From NCBI GenBank assembly GCA_002345205.1, contig DDVI01000038.1, positions 1 to 64,000 on the forward strand: a DNA stretch of 64,000 nucleotides, given 5' to 3'. A model generated the notes under the pieces. That model searched no databases and had not been told where the DNA came from. It was given only the letters and a program-made list of their open reading frames with translations. Positions 8,457 to 17,469 of this stretch are shown here, one piece after another. The translations under genes were made by a program, and so were the position numbers. The number at the start of each line of letters is the position of its first letter. Position 1 is the first letter of the stretch. The DNA comes from Bdellovibrionaceae bacterium UBA2316. GTDB lineage: Bacteria > Bdellovibrionota > Bdellovibrionia > Bdellovibrionales > Bdellovibrionaceae.

Positions 8457-10085
8457 ATGGCGACTCAATCCGAATTTCCAAATTCTGCCCAAAGATTTGG
8501 AAATAAAATATTAAAAATGGATCCCACGCAATCATATGCTTTCTTCATGGAAGCGCCTGTCGCGATTTGTGTGCTCGAGGGACCGGATCATATTTTTAGA
8601 TTAGCCAATCCTTATTATGTAGATTTGTTCTGTACCCAAGAAACCGATTTAATTGGAAAACCAATTTTTGAGGCTCTGCCAGAAATACTCGCTCAAGGCT
8701 TTAAGCCCTTCCTTGATGAGGCCTACCTGAACGGAAAACCTTTTGATGGCAAAGAATTTCCAATGGAAATTTATCGCCCCGATGGTTTGATTAAAAAACT
8801 ATTCGTCGACTTCGTTTGCCAACCTTATAAAAATAATGACGGTAAAATTGTAGGCCTTGTCTCAATTATTACCGATGTAACAGAAAAAGTAGTCGCAATC
8901 GCCAAATATCGTCGCGCTAAAGAAGAAGCTGAGCGCGCTAATGAACTTAAATCGGCGTTTTTGGCTAATATGTCTCATGAAATCAGAACCCCTTTAAGCG
9001 CAATGATTGGATTTGCCGATCTATTACGTGAAGAAAACTTAACGTCGGAAGAGCGCAAAAGTTGCGTTGATGTATTGATAAAAAATGGCCAGCAACTTTC
9101 TTTTATCATCAACGATATTCTGGATTTATCGAAAGTAGAAGCTGGCCACCTTCGCCTTGAATACTTAACTACTAAGCCTAAACAAATTGCCGAAGATATC
9201 GTGTCGCTATTTCAAGTAAAAGCTAGGGAAAAGAACCTAAATTTAACTTTTATTCCGGACAAGTCAACGCCAGAAGAAGTGTCTTCCGATCCGGTACGTG
9301 TTCGTCAGGTACTTACAAACTTAGTAAGTAACGCTATCAAATTTACTGAAAATGGATCAGTAACTATCCAGAGTATGACTATAAAGCATTCATCGGGACG
9401 CGACCTTATAGCATTTGAAGTTACAGACACCGGAATGGGTATACCTTTAGGCGCGGAAGAAAAACTGTTTGAAATGTTCGTTCAAGGTGACACGTCAACT
9501 ACTCGGCGCTTTGGCGGTACAGGGTTAGGTCTGGCTCTTTCACGAAAACTCGCTAATGCTCTTGGCGGAAACGTGATTGTTAAATCATCTATTCCAAATC
9601 TAGGAAGTACGTTCCTCTTTACATTTGATGATTGCCCCGAACGACGAGAAGTGCCCGGTGAGGTGGCAGAGAAAAAGAAGGATTTCACCATCAGTGCCCT
9701 CACTGATGGCGGCCTGCTCTTAAAAAATGTTAAAGTTTTAGTTGTAGATGATGCCCCAGATAACCAACTTTTAATTTGGCACTTTTTAACAAAAGCAGGC
9801 GCCCAATTGGAATCAGCTGAAAATGGCTTGGATGGCTTTGAGAAGGCTATCAATGGTAACTATGATTTGGTGTTAATGGATGTTCAGATGCCTCTAATGG
9901 ACGGATACACTGCGACTCAGAAACTCAGAGACCATGGGTACAAAAAACCAATTATCGCCCTAACAGCGCACGCAATGAGTGAAGTTCGCAAAAAATGTTT
10001 AGCGGTTGGCTATACTGATCATTTAACAAAGCCAATCAATCCCAAAGAGCTCATTTCCTGCATCGCTGGCCATGCATATCATTGA
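8457..10085 (+). CDS. Cytoplasmic hybrid histidine kinase (PAS-HisKA-HATPase-REC)
   Basis: 542 residues without membrane segments. A PAS-like sensor spans about residues 27-140. A short coiled coil precedes HisKA with H174 in 'LANMSHEIRTPLSAM'. The HATPase domain follows ('VLTNLVSNAIKFTENG', 'DTGMGIP', 'GGTGLGLALS'). A C-terminal receiver (about 425-535) has D475 in 'LVLMDVQMP' and a conserved Lys in 'HLTKPIN'. The receiver suggests a phosphorelay to an unlinked partner. ATG 8457 has AAGG four bases upstream. A later ATG at 8517 lacks a site. Confidence 0.9.
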   Translation: MATQSEFPNSAQRFGNKILKMDPTQSYAFFMEAPVAICVLEGPDHIFRLANPYYVDLFCTQETDLIGKPIFEALPEILAQGFKPFLDEAYLNGKPFDGKEFPMEIYRPDGLIKKLFVDFVCQPYKNNDGKIVGLVSIITDVTEKVVAIAKYRRAKEEAERANELKSAFLANMSHEIRTPLSAMIGFADLLREENLTSEERKSCVDVLIKNGQQLSFIINDILDLSKVEAGHLRLEYLTTKPKQIAEDIVSLFQVKAREKNLNLTFIPDKSTPEEVSSDPVRVRQVLTNLVSNAIKFTENGSVTIQSMTIKHSSGRDLIAFEVTDTGMGIPLGAEEKLFEMFVQGDTSTTRRFGGTGLGLALSRKLANALGGNVIVKSSIPNLGSTFLFTFDDCPERREVPGEVAEKKKDFTISALTDGGLLLKNVKVLVVDDAPDNQLLIWHFLTKAGAQLESAENGLDGFEKAINGNYDLVLMDVQMPLMDGYTATQKLRDHGYKKPIIALTAHAMSEVRKKCLAVGYTDHLTKPINPKELISCIAGHAYH

Positions 10086-10132
10086 CGCGTCTTCGATGAG
10101 TTAGTTGTCTATCATTGCTGTGTCACTAGTGG

Positions 10133-10564
10133 TTATATTAGGCCGGCTTCCCTGTACATTTTCATTTCGTCACCCGCCACGAAACCAAATATTTTGGGTA
10201 CGTCTTCAGGGTGCTGAACGAAATAGGTAATATCGAAATCCATCGATACGGTCTCACCTGTATTTTTGATGTAGTTGGCATTGTATTGAACTTTAACCAT
10301 ATCATGAAAATAGTCGATAGCTGTGACTGCCAATTTTTTTATTCTGAGTTGTTTTGTTCCAATCTTTTTATAAAAGGCATATCCCTTTTTTAGAATAATC
10401 GAAAAAAAGAAACCATTTTTTTTCGTTGATAATGTTTCTGGTCCAGCGGCTAAAAAGGTATCTGCATAAAAACTTCGAATCAGATCTATATCAAGTTTTC
10501 CCGTAAGAGATTGATTATAGGAATCAACAAAGGCTTCAAAAAATGTGTGGTAATCTGGCTTCAA
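10133..10564 (-). CDS. NTF2/SnoaL-like small protein
   Basis: 143 residues with the general profile of the NTF2-like superfamily: an N-terminal helix pair ('FFEAFVDSYNQSL', 'RSFYADTFLAAGP') followed by curved-sheet strands ending 'MDFDITYFVQHPEDVPKIFGF'. Such proteins are small binding pockets or scaffolds, and no function can be assigned. It stands alone between the hybrid kinase and the divergent nnrD gene. The start ATG at 10562-10564 is followed by a plausible domain start. The upstream region has GGGAGG. Confidence 0.6.
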   Translation of the reverse strand: MKPDYHTFFEAFVDSYNQSLTGKLDIDLIRSFYADTFLAAGPETLSTKKNGFFFSIILKKGYAFYKKIGTKQLRIKKLAVTAIDYFHDMVKVQYNANYIKNTGETVSMDFDITYFVQHPEDVPKIFGFVAGDEMKMYREAGLI

Positions 10565-10718
10565 AACAGCCTCCCATTTTGTCTCTTGCTAAAAATATTT
10601 GCACATTCAATGCCATGGAGTGCTAACTTGGCTCTAATAGAAATTGGAAGAAACTCCAATTTTGTCCCTACTATCCCTTTTCTGGACAAAGTCATTTCAT
10701 AGGTCCAGACTAAACAGA

Positions 10719-11558
10719 GTGAAGACATCCTTAAAGTTACAATTAGTTACACACAATTTGGCGAAAAAATATTTACCCAAGCGTTCCCAACGTATGAACA
10801 AAACCCACGGTGGCAAACTCCTTATAGTAGCGGGGTCGAAAGGAATGTATGGAGCCGGAATTTTAAGTGCTCTAGCTGGAACTCGCGCTGGCGCGGGTTA
10901 TACCTATTTAATGATGGACTGGCTAAGAAAAGATATTCTTAAGCATCCCGATATTCTATTTTTAAAACCTGAATTGAAAATACTAAATACGCTCAAGGTA
11001 ACGGCATATGTTCTGGGTCCCGGTATTGGCCAATCCCCAAGATCAGCAAGGTTACTAAAGTTTCTGATTACAAAGAAAGTGCCCCTCGCTGTACTAGATG
11101 CTGACGGTCTAAATCTACTAGCTAAAGTTGGAAATGTTAAACTTCCTTCGGGTTGGATTCTAACTCCGCATGAAGGCGAATTGTCGCGACTATTAGGAGT
11201 TCCCTCTGAAAAAATTAGAAAAAATCCTACACATTTTGTCGCTGAAGCTCAGAAAAAATATGGCTGCGTAGTTTTATTAAAAGGCGCGTCTACATATATC
11301 TGTGATGGAGGCAAAATCTTCATTTCCAAATCTGGTACGCCCGCTTTAGCCAAAGCAGGAACAGGGGACGTTTTATCTGGAATCATCGGTGCTCTGCTTG
11401 CTCAAGGTGTATCGTCTACATTCGCCGCAGCACTCGGAGCGTATGTTCACGGAGTGATATCACAAAAGTTTCTGCAGGATGGAAATGATGTATTAAGTCT
11501 TCGACCAACCGACTTGATAGATTATCTACCGAAAATTTTAAAAACGATACGCAAATAA
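10719..11558 (+). CDS. nnrD: ADP-dependent (S)-NAD(P)H-hydrate dehydratase
   Basis: 279 residues from the chosen GTG. It repairs hydrated NAD(P)H in the cytosol using ADP. Visible family features: 'THGGKLLIVAGSKGMYGAGI' near the N-terminus, 'VLGPGIGQ', 'LDADGLNLLA', 'LTPHEGELSRLLG', and the key 'AKAGTGDVLSGIIGALLAQG'. It corresponds to the C-terminal half of bifunctional Nnr. No epimerase (NnrE) is fused or adjacent. An upstream in-frame start at 10644 is possible. GTG 10719 matches the length of relatives, which begin shortly before the 'LPKR' segment. Confidence 0.9.
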   Translation: MKTSLKLQLVTHNLAKKYLPKRSQRMNKTHGGKLLIVAGSKGMYGAGILSALAGTRAGAGYTYLMMDWLRKDILKHPDILFLKPELKILNTLKVTAYVLGPGIGQSPRSARLLKFLITKKVPLAVLDADGLNLLAKVGNVKLPSGWILTPHEGELSRLLGVPSEKIRKNPTHFVAEAQKKYGCVVLLKGASTYICDGGKIFISKSGTPALAKAGTGDVLSGIIGALLAQGVSSTFAAALGAYVHGVISQKFLQDGNDVLSLRPTDLIDYLPKILKTIRK

Positions 11559-11678
11559 GAAGTTTCGCTCAATCTTCCCAGACCAGTAGCGACGAACACA
11601 TTGATGAATGGGCCACTTTTAGACCGCTATGAGCGAGGCTTTACTGGGTTTTCTTCAGTTAGGTATTGGTGTCGTTAT

Positions 11679-12176
11679 TTACGGACGTGTCGGTTTCTTT
11701 GCAATCTGCAGGATTCCAACCGGCTCACCCATAAACGCTTGTGCAAGAATAAGCTTTTGGGAAAGCAGCGGCCCCTTAAACACATCTTTTAAAATTTCCT
11801 TAACTTTCACTTCTTCAATTTGAAGATCTTTAAATTTAAAAAAACATTTTAAAGTAACCCAAGGCCCATAGCAAAGGGCAGAACCTGATGACGACACATA
11901 CAATGCCGTTTTTTCCAACGGATCAATAATTTGAGCACGGTGAAATTCTAACGTGTTGCTGACGCCAGTAAGTTCGATAGGCAAAGTAAATTGAATGACA
12001 GGATCAGCAGAGTTTGGCTCAATAATTCTATAATTCGCGACTTTGAATTGCGCGGCTTGAGTTAAATTTTTATCGGTGGTGGGAATACTGTAAATTCCCG
12101 ACAGATTCAGCTCTTCAGCAAACGCTACAGTATTTAGAGCTAACACGAATACGAAAACATTAACGATATAGGACAT
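11679..12176 (-). CDS. Secreted protein of unknown function
   Basis: 165 residues with a signal peptide (residues 1-20, cleavage probably after 'VAFA'). The mature part is beta-rich with two Cys ('ALCYGPWVTLKCFF'), perhaps forming a periplasmic disulfide, and a late helical stretch. I do not recognise the family. Its start lies within the last codons of the upstream regulator gene (17-base overlap) and has a strong GAGGAG/GAGG site, so the regulator and this protein are probably coupled. Confidence 0.65.
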   Translation of the reverse strand: MSYIVNVFVFVLALNTVAFAEELNLSGIYSIPTTDKNLTQAAQFKVANYRIIEPNSADPVIQFTLPIELTGVSNTLEFHRAQIIDPLEKTALYVSSSGSALCYGPWVTLKCFFKFKDLQIEEVKVKEILKDVFKGPLLSQKLILAQAFMGEPVGILQIAKKPTRP

Positions 12177-13956
12177 ACCTCACTCCTCTGCCTTTTCCTA
12201 AACTGCTTATCTTTTTTTGTAAATGCAATTCACGTATATCTCGAAACAATGTCATCCGGGAAACCTTTACTGTTTTTAAAAGCGCTCCGATAGAAATAGG
12301 CTCCAAGGAGATTGAAATAGTTTCCAAAATTTGAAACTGACGATAGCTTAATGAGGAATCAAGAAGCGCTGCTTTAGGAATGCGTGGCTGAATCACTTTT
12401 GATTCTAATTTTTCAGTCAGTTCACTTAAAAGCAGCGGCTGGCTCAACTGATAGACACCTTCGCTGACATTGATTTTTAAACCCAAATCATCAAGGTACT
12501 TTCGAGTTCTTTGAATTAACGTCATCAACATTGGATCATGGGTTAATGGATTATATGAATAACCCCAGATTAAGTCCACAAGTTGTTCCTTAGACAGTGG
12601 TTCGGTGCTGAGCTGATTCAGTAATCTCTTTTCTAGTGTGGTTGGCGAGGAAACAAATGACCAATTGCCGTCGGTTAAGAATAATCCTTTATTGCCTTCA
12701 AATCCTAAAACCAATACTTTTTTGAAACTGTGTGCTCGTATCAATGTATGGTCTAATTGGTCATGAAAATGAATCCATCGTTTTTTGACAATCAGTTGCT
12801 TAATGGAAGAGGAACTACCTAACTGATAATACTCATTAATCATATTTCCAATCTGATCTTGCGACTCAGACGCCCTACGATCGTTGCGTATTCGTGACAG
12901 ATGGCTCAAAGACTGATTACTGCCGCTTACTTTTTGCCAGAATTTTAATAATTCTAAAATTTGTAAGGCACGATCTGGATTCCTGTCCTTCAAAATCTTG
13001 TAGCGGAGTCCATAGATCTGCGACAAGAGCAGAATGTCATTTTTAGTCGACAGTGCCTCTTCAATTTTCGCTAGCTCAAGTAAAGCCGCCTCATAATTGA
13101 ACCTTAGAAATTCCCAATGCGCCCATTTGAATCTCAACAGAATCTGATGACGTGGTTGCTGAATCTTAAATATTTCTTTTTGAGCTAAGGGATAATAGTT
13201 CTCAAAATCCTTTAGTCGCCCTTGATTCAAGAACTGATTCATCAAGGCCAACCAAATTAAATTTCGAGAGTAAGTATTTTGTGGATGAATTTTTTTTAAA
13301 TGACCTTTTAAAGTCGGAATGGGGTTACCGAGCAAACCGTACTGGGATTCAAATGAAATAATACTCACTCGAATAGATTTCGCCAGATTCATATTTCTAA
13401 CTTTAAGTGATCGTGCATAACATTCACGAAGACCTTCGATTCCAGAATATATCTCGCCTGAAATGATTTGGTTATTAGCAACCAAATCATCCGCCAATAT
13501 AATCAGACTTTCTTCATGGGTTGCGTACACTGATTCCTTAGCGGCCTTTGCATACCTTAATGATTTACGGAATCTAGATCGAAAATAACTTAGAAATCCG
13601 ATAGACTGAAAAAAACTAAATCGAATAAACGGATTTTTAGGTGCCTTTTTATATAACAAAAAACATTCTAAGATTAAGTTTTTTGCCTGTGGAATGTCTC
13701 CACCACGCGTAAACCCAATCGCTAAATAAAAAATTGAAAGGGCATGATCTTCGGGCGTGAATTGCTTTTTATATTTTCTGAAAAGCCCGTTTGCTTTTTT
13801 AGTTTCGCCTAAAAAAACATAGCTACCTATAAGCACTGGAATAACAGAGCTATTCAAATTCTGAATTTCAGCTTCTGCCAGCAACGCACTTTTTTTATAA
13901 TTTCCAGAATTGAAAATCTTCTTTAGTTTTATATTTTTATCATTAATTTCAATCAT
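12160..13956 (-). CDS. TPR-rich transcriptional regulator with two C-terminal HTH domains
   Basis: 598 residues. The first about 330 residues are helical repeats of TPR character. A winged-helix segment of OmpR/SARP type lies around residues 440-510 ('LSKEQLVDLIWGYSYNPLTH', 'TLIQRTRKYLDDLGLKI'). The last about 60 residues form another HTH of DeoR/HTH_11 type ('SIGALLKTVKVSRMTLFRDI'). This TPR-plus-winged-helix layout suggests a sensor-regulator, and the signal is unknown. It is divergent from the caspase-like secreted protein gene at 14090 and overlaps the secreted protein gene downstream, so both may be targets. There is no clear ribosome binding site at the ATG. Confidence 0.75.
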   Translation of the reverse strand: MIEINDKNIKLKKIFNSGNYKKSALLAEAEIQNLNSSVIPVLIGSYVFLGETKKANGLFRKYKKQFTPEDHALSIFYLAIGFTRGGDIPQAKNLILECFLLYKKAPKNPFIRFSFFQSIGFLSYFRSRFRKSLRYAKAAKESVYATHEESLIILADDLVANNQIISGEIYSGIEGLRECYARSLKVRNMNLAKSIRVSIISFESQYGLLGNPIPTLKGHLKKIHPQNTYSRNLIWLALMNQFLNQGRLKDFENYYPLAQKEIFKIQQPRHQILLRFKWAHWEFLRFNYEAALLELAKIEEALSTKNDILLLSQIYGLRYKILKDRNPDRALQILELLKFWQKVSGSNQSLSHLSRIRNDRRASESQDQIGNMINEYYQLGSSSSIKQLIVKKRWIHFHDQLDHTLIRAHSFKKVLVLGFEGNKGLFLTDGNWSFVSSPTTLEKRLLNQLSTEPLSKEQLVDLIWGYSYNPLTHDPMLMTLIQRTRKYLDDLGLKINVSEGVYQLSQPLLLSELTEKLESKVIQPRIPKAALLDSSLSYRQFQILETISISLEPISIGALLKTVKVSRMTLFRDIRELHLQKKISSLGKGRGVRYVLYR

Positions 13957-14089
13957 TTAAGACATTTTTCAAATTGTGTCAAAATATATCATGATTTGTT
14001 TAGTAACGTTAATTTAAAAAAGAAATAACACGCCGTAAATTAAGTACATAAACAACGGCGAATTAATCGCCTCACTAAAGGAGAAAGAT

Positions 14090-14854
14090 ATGAAAAACTT
14101 ACTTAAATTTACAGCAGTTGCGATCGCAATGGCTATGGGCTTCCAAGCTAACGCTGAAATAACAAAAAATGAACGCGTTCTAGTCGTAGTATCTGAGCTA
14201 GATCAACATGGGCCAGGTGACTTAAGAGACCTTTATCGTACGTTAGAAGGTTTAACGCGCGCTATTCCGGGTGGTATCCTAGCTAGTGAATACAGCCGCG
14301 TTATTGGACAATTCGACCGCTCTGCCACCAGCAACAACTTTGTTAATGTACTCAGAACTTTGGCTCTAGATGAACGAGTGAAAGCCGTCGATGTCATTTT
14401 ATCACTCCATGGCAATACGAACAGACTTTACTTTTTCGAGGGCGGCGTTAGAATTTCCAATCTAATGACTCGCTTACTCCGCGCCGATACTCCCGCTCAA
14501 AGAGATCTAGTAATTAAAATGAAAAAGAAACTTCGCCTAATGTACAATCTGTCGTGCTTCGGGGATTCAGTAAATGAAGAATTTGTGACGGCCGGATTTG
14601 ATACAAGCGTCGGATCATTAGCCGTGAACGCCAATTCCGATGTAGAGTTCCCAAGCTTTATTGGTTTATGGAGAATGGGCTTTAAGGTAAGTGAAGCTTT
14701 GGCGCCAACAAATAACCCAGCGGCACTATTAGCACACGACGGCGCTTTACGTACGCTAGGTCATGTAACTGGCAATGAAATGCTTCAACGAATCGATAGC
14801 AAAAAAGAAGTAGAAGGACGCTCAGCTTTAAGAATCGATACAGATCCGCGATAA
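14090..14854 (+). CDS. Secreted protein with caspase-like (clan CD) His/Cys arrangement
   Basis: 254 residues. Signal peptide residues 1-22 (cleavage after 'ANA'). The mature part contains 'VDVILSLHGNTN' (H107-G) and, 49 residues later, 'LRLMYNLSCFGDSV' (C156), followed by 'AGFDTSVGSLAVNA'. A strand ending in His-Gly, then a strand ending in Cys, then a Gly/Ser-rich strand is the layout of clan CD peptidases (caspase, gingipain, legumain, with a His-Cys spacing near 48). The sequence similarity is weak, so this is a fold-level suggestion. AAAGGAGA lies before the ATG and a strong terminator follows. Confidence 0.6.
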   Translation: MKNLLKFTAVAIAMAMGFQANAEITKNERVLVVVSELDQHGPGDLRDLYRTLEGLTRAIPGGILASEYSRVIGQFDRSATSNNFVNVLRTLALDERVKAVDVILSLHGNTNRLYFFEGGVRISNLMTRLLRADTPAQRDLVIKMKKKLRLMYNLSCFGDSVNEEFVTAGFDTSVGSLAVNANSDVEFPSFIGLWRMGFKVSEALAPTNNPAALLAHDGALRTLGHVTGNEMLQRIDSKKEVEGRSALRIDTDPR

Positions 14855-14868
14855 CTAAATCGTCTCTA

Positions 14869-14900
14869 AACTCTCAATGCGAACGGCATTGGGAGTTTTT
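14869..14900 (+). terminator. Rho-independent terminator
   Basis: A 12-base stem with one G-T pair (AACTCTCAATGC / GCATTGGGAGTT) and a short loop is followed by a run of T. It lies directly after the caspase-like gene and should end its transcript. Confidence 0.85.
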
Positions 14901-15307
14901 TATGTTTTTACCGCCCAATGAGAAAGACAGCTCACAACACCAAAAACACATGTTCCCCAAGTCACATCGACAACCACAAACTTGACTGGATAATTTTTTA
15001 ATATTGCCAAATTAGTAAGATCGAATATCCCGTATATTATTAAACCCAGCAGCGCACCGGTTAGAAATGTTTTCCACCATGGATCCTGCGGCGCAAAACT
15101 GGGAACTACAAACACGGCCATCGCCAGGGCCATCAATAAATAAGTAACAATCGCAGGACCAACTAAAATATCGAACTCGCCGTTCTTAATGCGTCCTATC
15201 TCTGCCAATTCTTTTAAGTTGAAATCTTTAACTACAAATTTAAACCAAAGAAAATCAAGTACCGTAAAAGCGACCACTGATAATCCAAATGTTTTCAAAA
15301 TTGTCAT
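14900..15307 (-). CDS. DUF2177 family membrane protein
   Basis: 135 residues with four predicted membrane segments. It matches DUF2177: 'VLDFLWFKFVVKDF' in the first segment, 'LVGPAIVTYLLMALAMAVFV', 'GALLGLIIYGIFDLTNLAIL' and the final 'VVVDVTWGTCVFG'. Function unknown. Relatives are inner membrane proteins. The start has AGGAAA. It is monocistronic, with an unremarkable intergenic region on its upstream side. Confidence 0.9.
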   Translation of the reverse strand: MTILKTFGLSVVAFTVLDFLWFKFVVKDFNLKELAEIGRIKNGEFDILVGPAIVTYLLMALAMAVFVVPSFAPQDPWWKTFLTGALLGLIIYGIFDLTNLAILKNYPVKFVVVDVTWGTCVFGVVSCLSHWAVKT

Positions 15308-15400
15308 TTTTTTCCTATTGCTTTGTAATGACCGCTACTAAATCGAAAGATAAAAAATAGGGAATTCGCTGAGCATAGTAAGATCCAATTTTATTGCAAG

Positions 15401-16037
15401 CTAAATACTTGGATCTGCGCCAAATTGCAAAAGGAGATCAATCGACTCCCCAGCATTAACAGCCAGTGCTTCTTTTAACGCTGTCTTTTCTGATAGACCC
15501 TTCTTATTAACATCTGCCCCGTGCTGAACTAAAAATTGAACTAGATCCAAATTACAGTTCACAGCAGCCGAGTGAAGCATCGTGTACCCAGAAAATTTGC
15601 TCGTCGCATTTATATCTAAACGCCCGGCTGTTACCATTAGCTTAACCATTTGGGTGCGATTCCATGTTGGCGCCGGCACGAAACAACGCTTCAAAGGCAT
15701 CAAAATTTCCACCCAAAACTGCATACTGCAAAGCCGTTCGTCCGTAACGATCCTTCAAATCAATGCGTTCACGACGCGTGAGCAAGGTGTGAATACGTTT
15801 TGAATTACCCGCATAAGCCGCCTTCATTAAGGGGGTTAAGAAAACTCCCTTCTGAATTGAATAACGATTAGATTCCAAATTTTGGCGAATCGTAGGACAT
15901 TCATTTTTAACATTTAACGTAGCGGCACTAAGAGGCGAACTAAACACGGGCGTAGCAGATGATTTGCTAGAATTGTTGCAGCCAATTTGCGCAACGACGA
16001 TGAATGTAACTAGAATAAATTTCAAAACCTTGAGCAT
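15401..16037 (-). pseudogene. Ankyrin-repeat lipoprotein, frameshifted
   Basis: The 5' part (16037 to about 15642) encodes a lipoprotein signal with lipobox 'AQIGC' and ankyrin repeats ('TPLMKAAYAGNSKRIHTLL', 'TALQYAVLGGNFDAFEALF'). It runs into a stop at 15642. The repeats continue in the next frame ('TQMVKLMVTAGRLDI', 'TMLHSAAVNCNLDLVQFLV', 'ESIDLLLQFGADPSI') to 15401. A single net +1 shift at about 15640-15670 would restore one protein of roughly 210 residues. The ribosome binding site AAGGGG is intact, so this is a recent lesion, a sequencing error or, less likely, programmed shifting. Confidence 0.8.
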
Positions 16038-16102
16038 AAACTACCCCTTATTTCACTTAAGAAATACCCGCTCAAGGTTTAGCAATTACCGAGCCTAAAT
16101 GC

Positions 16103-16702
16103 CTATTCGGTTTTAAGCCACTCGATAGGAAATTTACCATCACTTACGAAACTTTTTACAGGCTTGCGCGTATTTGGTTCCTCGCGCGTTTGTAAATGTT
16201 CAGGTAGTGATTTTTTATCGCCTAGCTTGCCGACCGCAACCATGGCTTCGACAGTAAAATTATCTGTCAGTTGAAATTCTGATTTGATTTTGGCATGAGA
16301 AATTCCCGCCATACCGTGAGTAAACCAACCTAGTTTTCTCATTTCCAAAGCAAAACTGATCCAAGCAGAACCGGTATCAAAAGAGTGCGTTTCCGAAAAT
16401 ACAACTTTATCGCCCGACTTAAAATCTTTCTTAGATAAAATGATAATTAAAGCCGCAGCTTTAGTTGCCCAAACACGATTCGCCTCAACCATGAAACTAT
16501 TAAACAATTCCCAAGCCGGCGACCCACGACGCGCATACAAAAATCGCCATGGCTGACTATTGCTCGCCGACGGTGCCCAGCGGGCGGCTTCAAAACCGGT
16601 CAGCAAAGTCTCGTCTGAAATTTCTTCGGCGGAAAAAGCACGTGGTGACCAACGATCAGTAAACTTTGAATCAATTGGGTAATCTGGTTTTCTAGAATTC
16701 AT
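16103..16702 (-). CDS. Nitroreductase family protein
   Basis: 199 residues. FMN-dependent nitroreductase fold: 'DRWSPRAFSAEEISDE' at the N-terminus, the FMN-binding 'AARWAPSASNSQPWRF', and 'TGSAWISFALEMRKLGWFTHG' in the middle. It probably reduces nitro or quinone substrates with NAD(P)H in the cytosol, and the substrate is unknown. A strong GGAGGAAAT site precedes the ATG. It is divergent from the DUF4336 gene. Confidence 0.92.
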   Translation of the reverse strand: MNSRKPDYPIDSKFTDRWSPRAFSAEEISDETLLTGFEAARWAPSASNSQPWRFLYARRGSPAWELFNSFMVEANRVWATKAAALIIILSKKDFKSGDKVVFSETHSFDTGSAWISFALEMRKLGWFTHGMAGISHAKIKSEFQLTDNFTVEAMVAVGKLGDKKSLPEHLQTREEPNTRKPVKSFVSDGKFPIEWLKTE

Positions 16703-16800
16703 ATTTCCTCCGAGGAAAGTTCAATAGAACGTTAGGGAAATAGTTAACTCTGGACACTATTCTCGTCAACTGTGTAGTCTAAATTCAAAGAGGGTTAAAT

Positions 16801-17469
16801 ATGAGTATTCATTTTTTTGAATCTGAACTAGATATGCCTGCCAAAATGGTAATTTTGCCTGTTCGGTCTACTGTCATTGCAACGTCAAGGGGTGTAGTTA
16901 TTATATCACCGATTAAATTTACTCCAGGGCAATTTGCGCAAATTGAGTCTCTAGGTAAAGTAACGGACATTATTGCTCCTTCGCTGTGGCATCACCTCTA
17001 TTTACCAAAAACCGCAAAACGATTTCATGATGCTACCATTTGGGGACCCAAGGGATGTAAGGAAAAACGCCCCGATATCATGTGGGACAAAATACTTGGT
17101 CATGACTTATGGGCACATCAAAACGACATTGAAATGATTCCGCTTCACGGCATGCCTAATGTCAACGAAGTCGTATTCTTCGACAAAGCCACTCGTTCCC
17201 TAATCGCAACCGATCTCGTCTTCAATTTACAACGTCCAAAAGGTTGGGCCTCCGCTATTGTATTAGGACTTGCGGGTACCTATAAAAAATTTGGTGTCAG
17301 CAGAATATTAGTTAACGCGGTAAAAGATCGAGCCGCATTTTCTGAATCAGTAAAAAAAATATTCTCCTGGGATTTTGATCAAATAGTAATGGGCCACGGC
17401 GATATTTTAGTAGCTGATGGAAAAATAAAACTTAAAAATGCGTTCAATGAACGCGGCTTTAGTTTTTAG
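16801..17469 (+). CDS. DUF4336 family protein (metallo-beta-lactamase-like)
   Basis: 222 residues. The pattern resembles DUF4336: 'SLWHHLYLPKTAKRFHDATI' followed by 'WGPKGCKEKRPD', then 'MIPLHGMPNVNEVVFFDKAT', and a terminal 'IVMGHGDILV'. The fold is related to metallo-beta-lactamases with replaced metal motifs. No enzymatic function is established. The AGAGGG site is well placed. Its 3' end overlaps the convergent methyltransferase gene by 11 bases. Confidence 0.8.
   Translation: MSIHFFESELDMPAKMVILPVRSTVIATSRGVVIISPIKFTPGQFAQIESLGKVTDIIAPSLWHHLYLPKTAKRFHDATIWGPKGCKEKRPDIMWDKILGHDLWAHQNDIEMIPLHGMPNVNEVVFFDKATRSLIATDLVFNLQRPKGWASAIVLGLAGTYKKFGVSRILVNAVKDRAAFSESVKKIFSWDFDQIVMGHGDILVADGKIKLKNAFNERGFSF

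Noticed and set aside
11601..11823. Plus-strand ORFs opposite the end of the 11679-12176 gene
   Set aside because: Antisense frames without ribosome binding sites or family features, overlapping a secreted protein with a good signal peptide.
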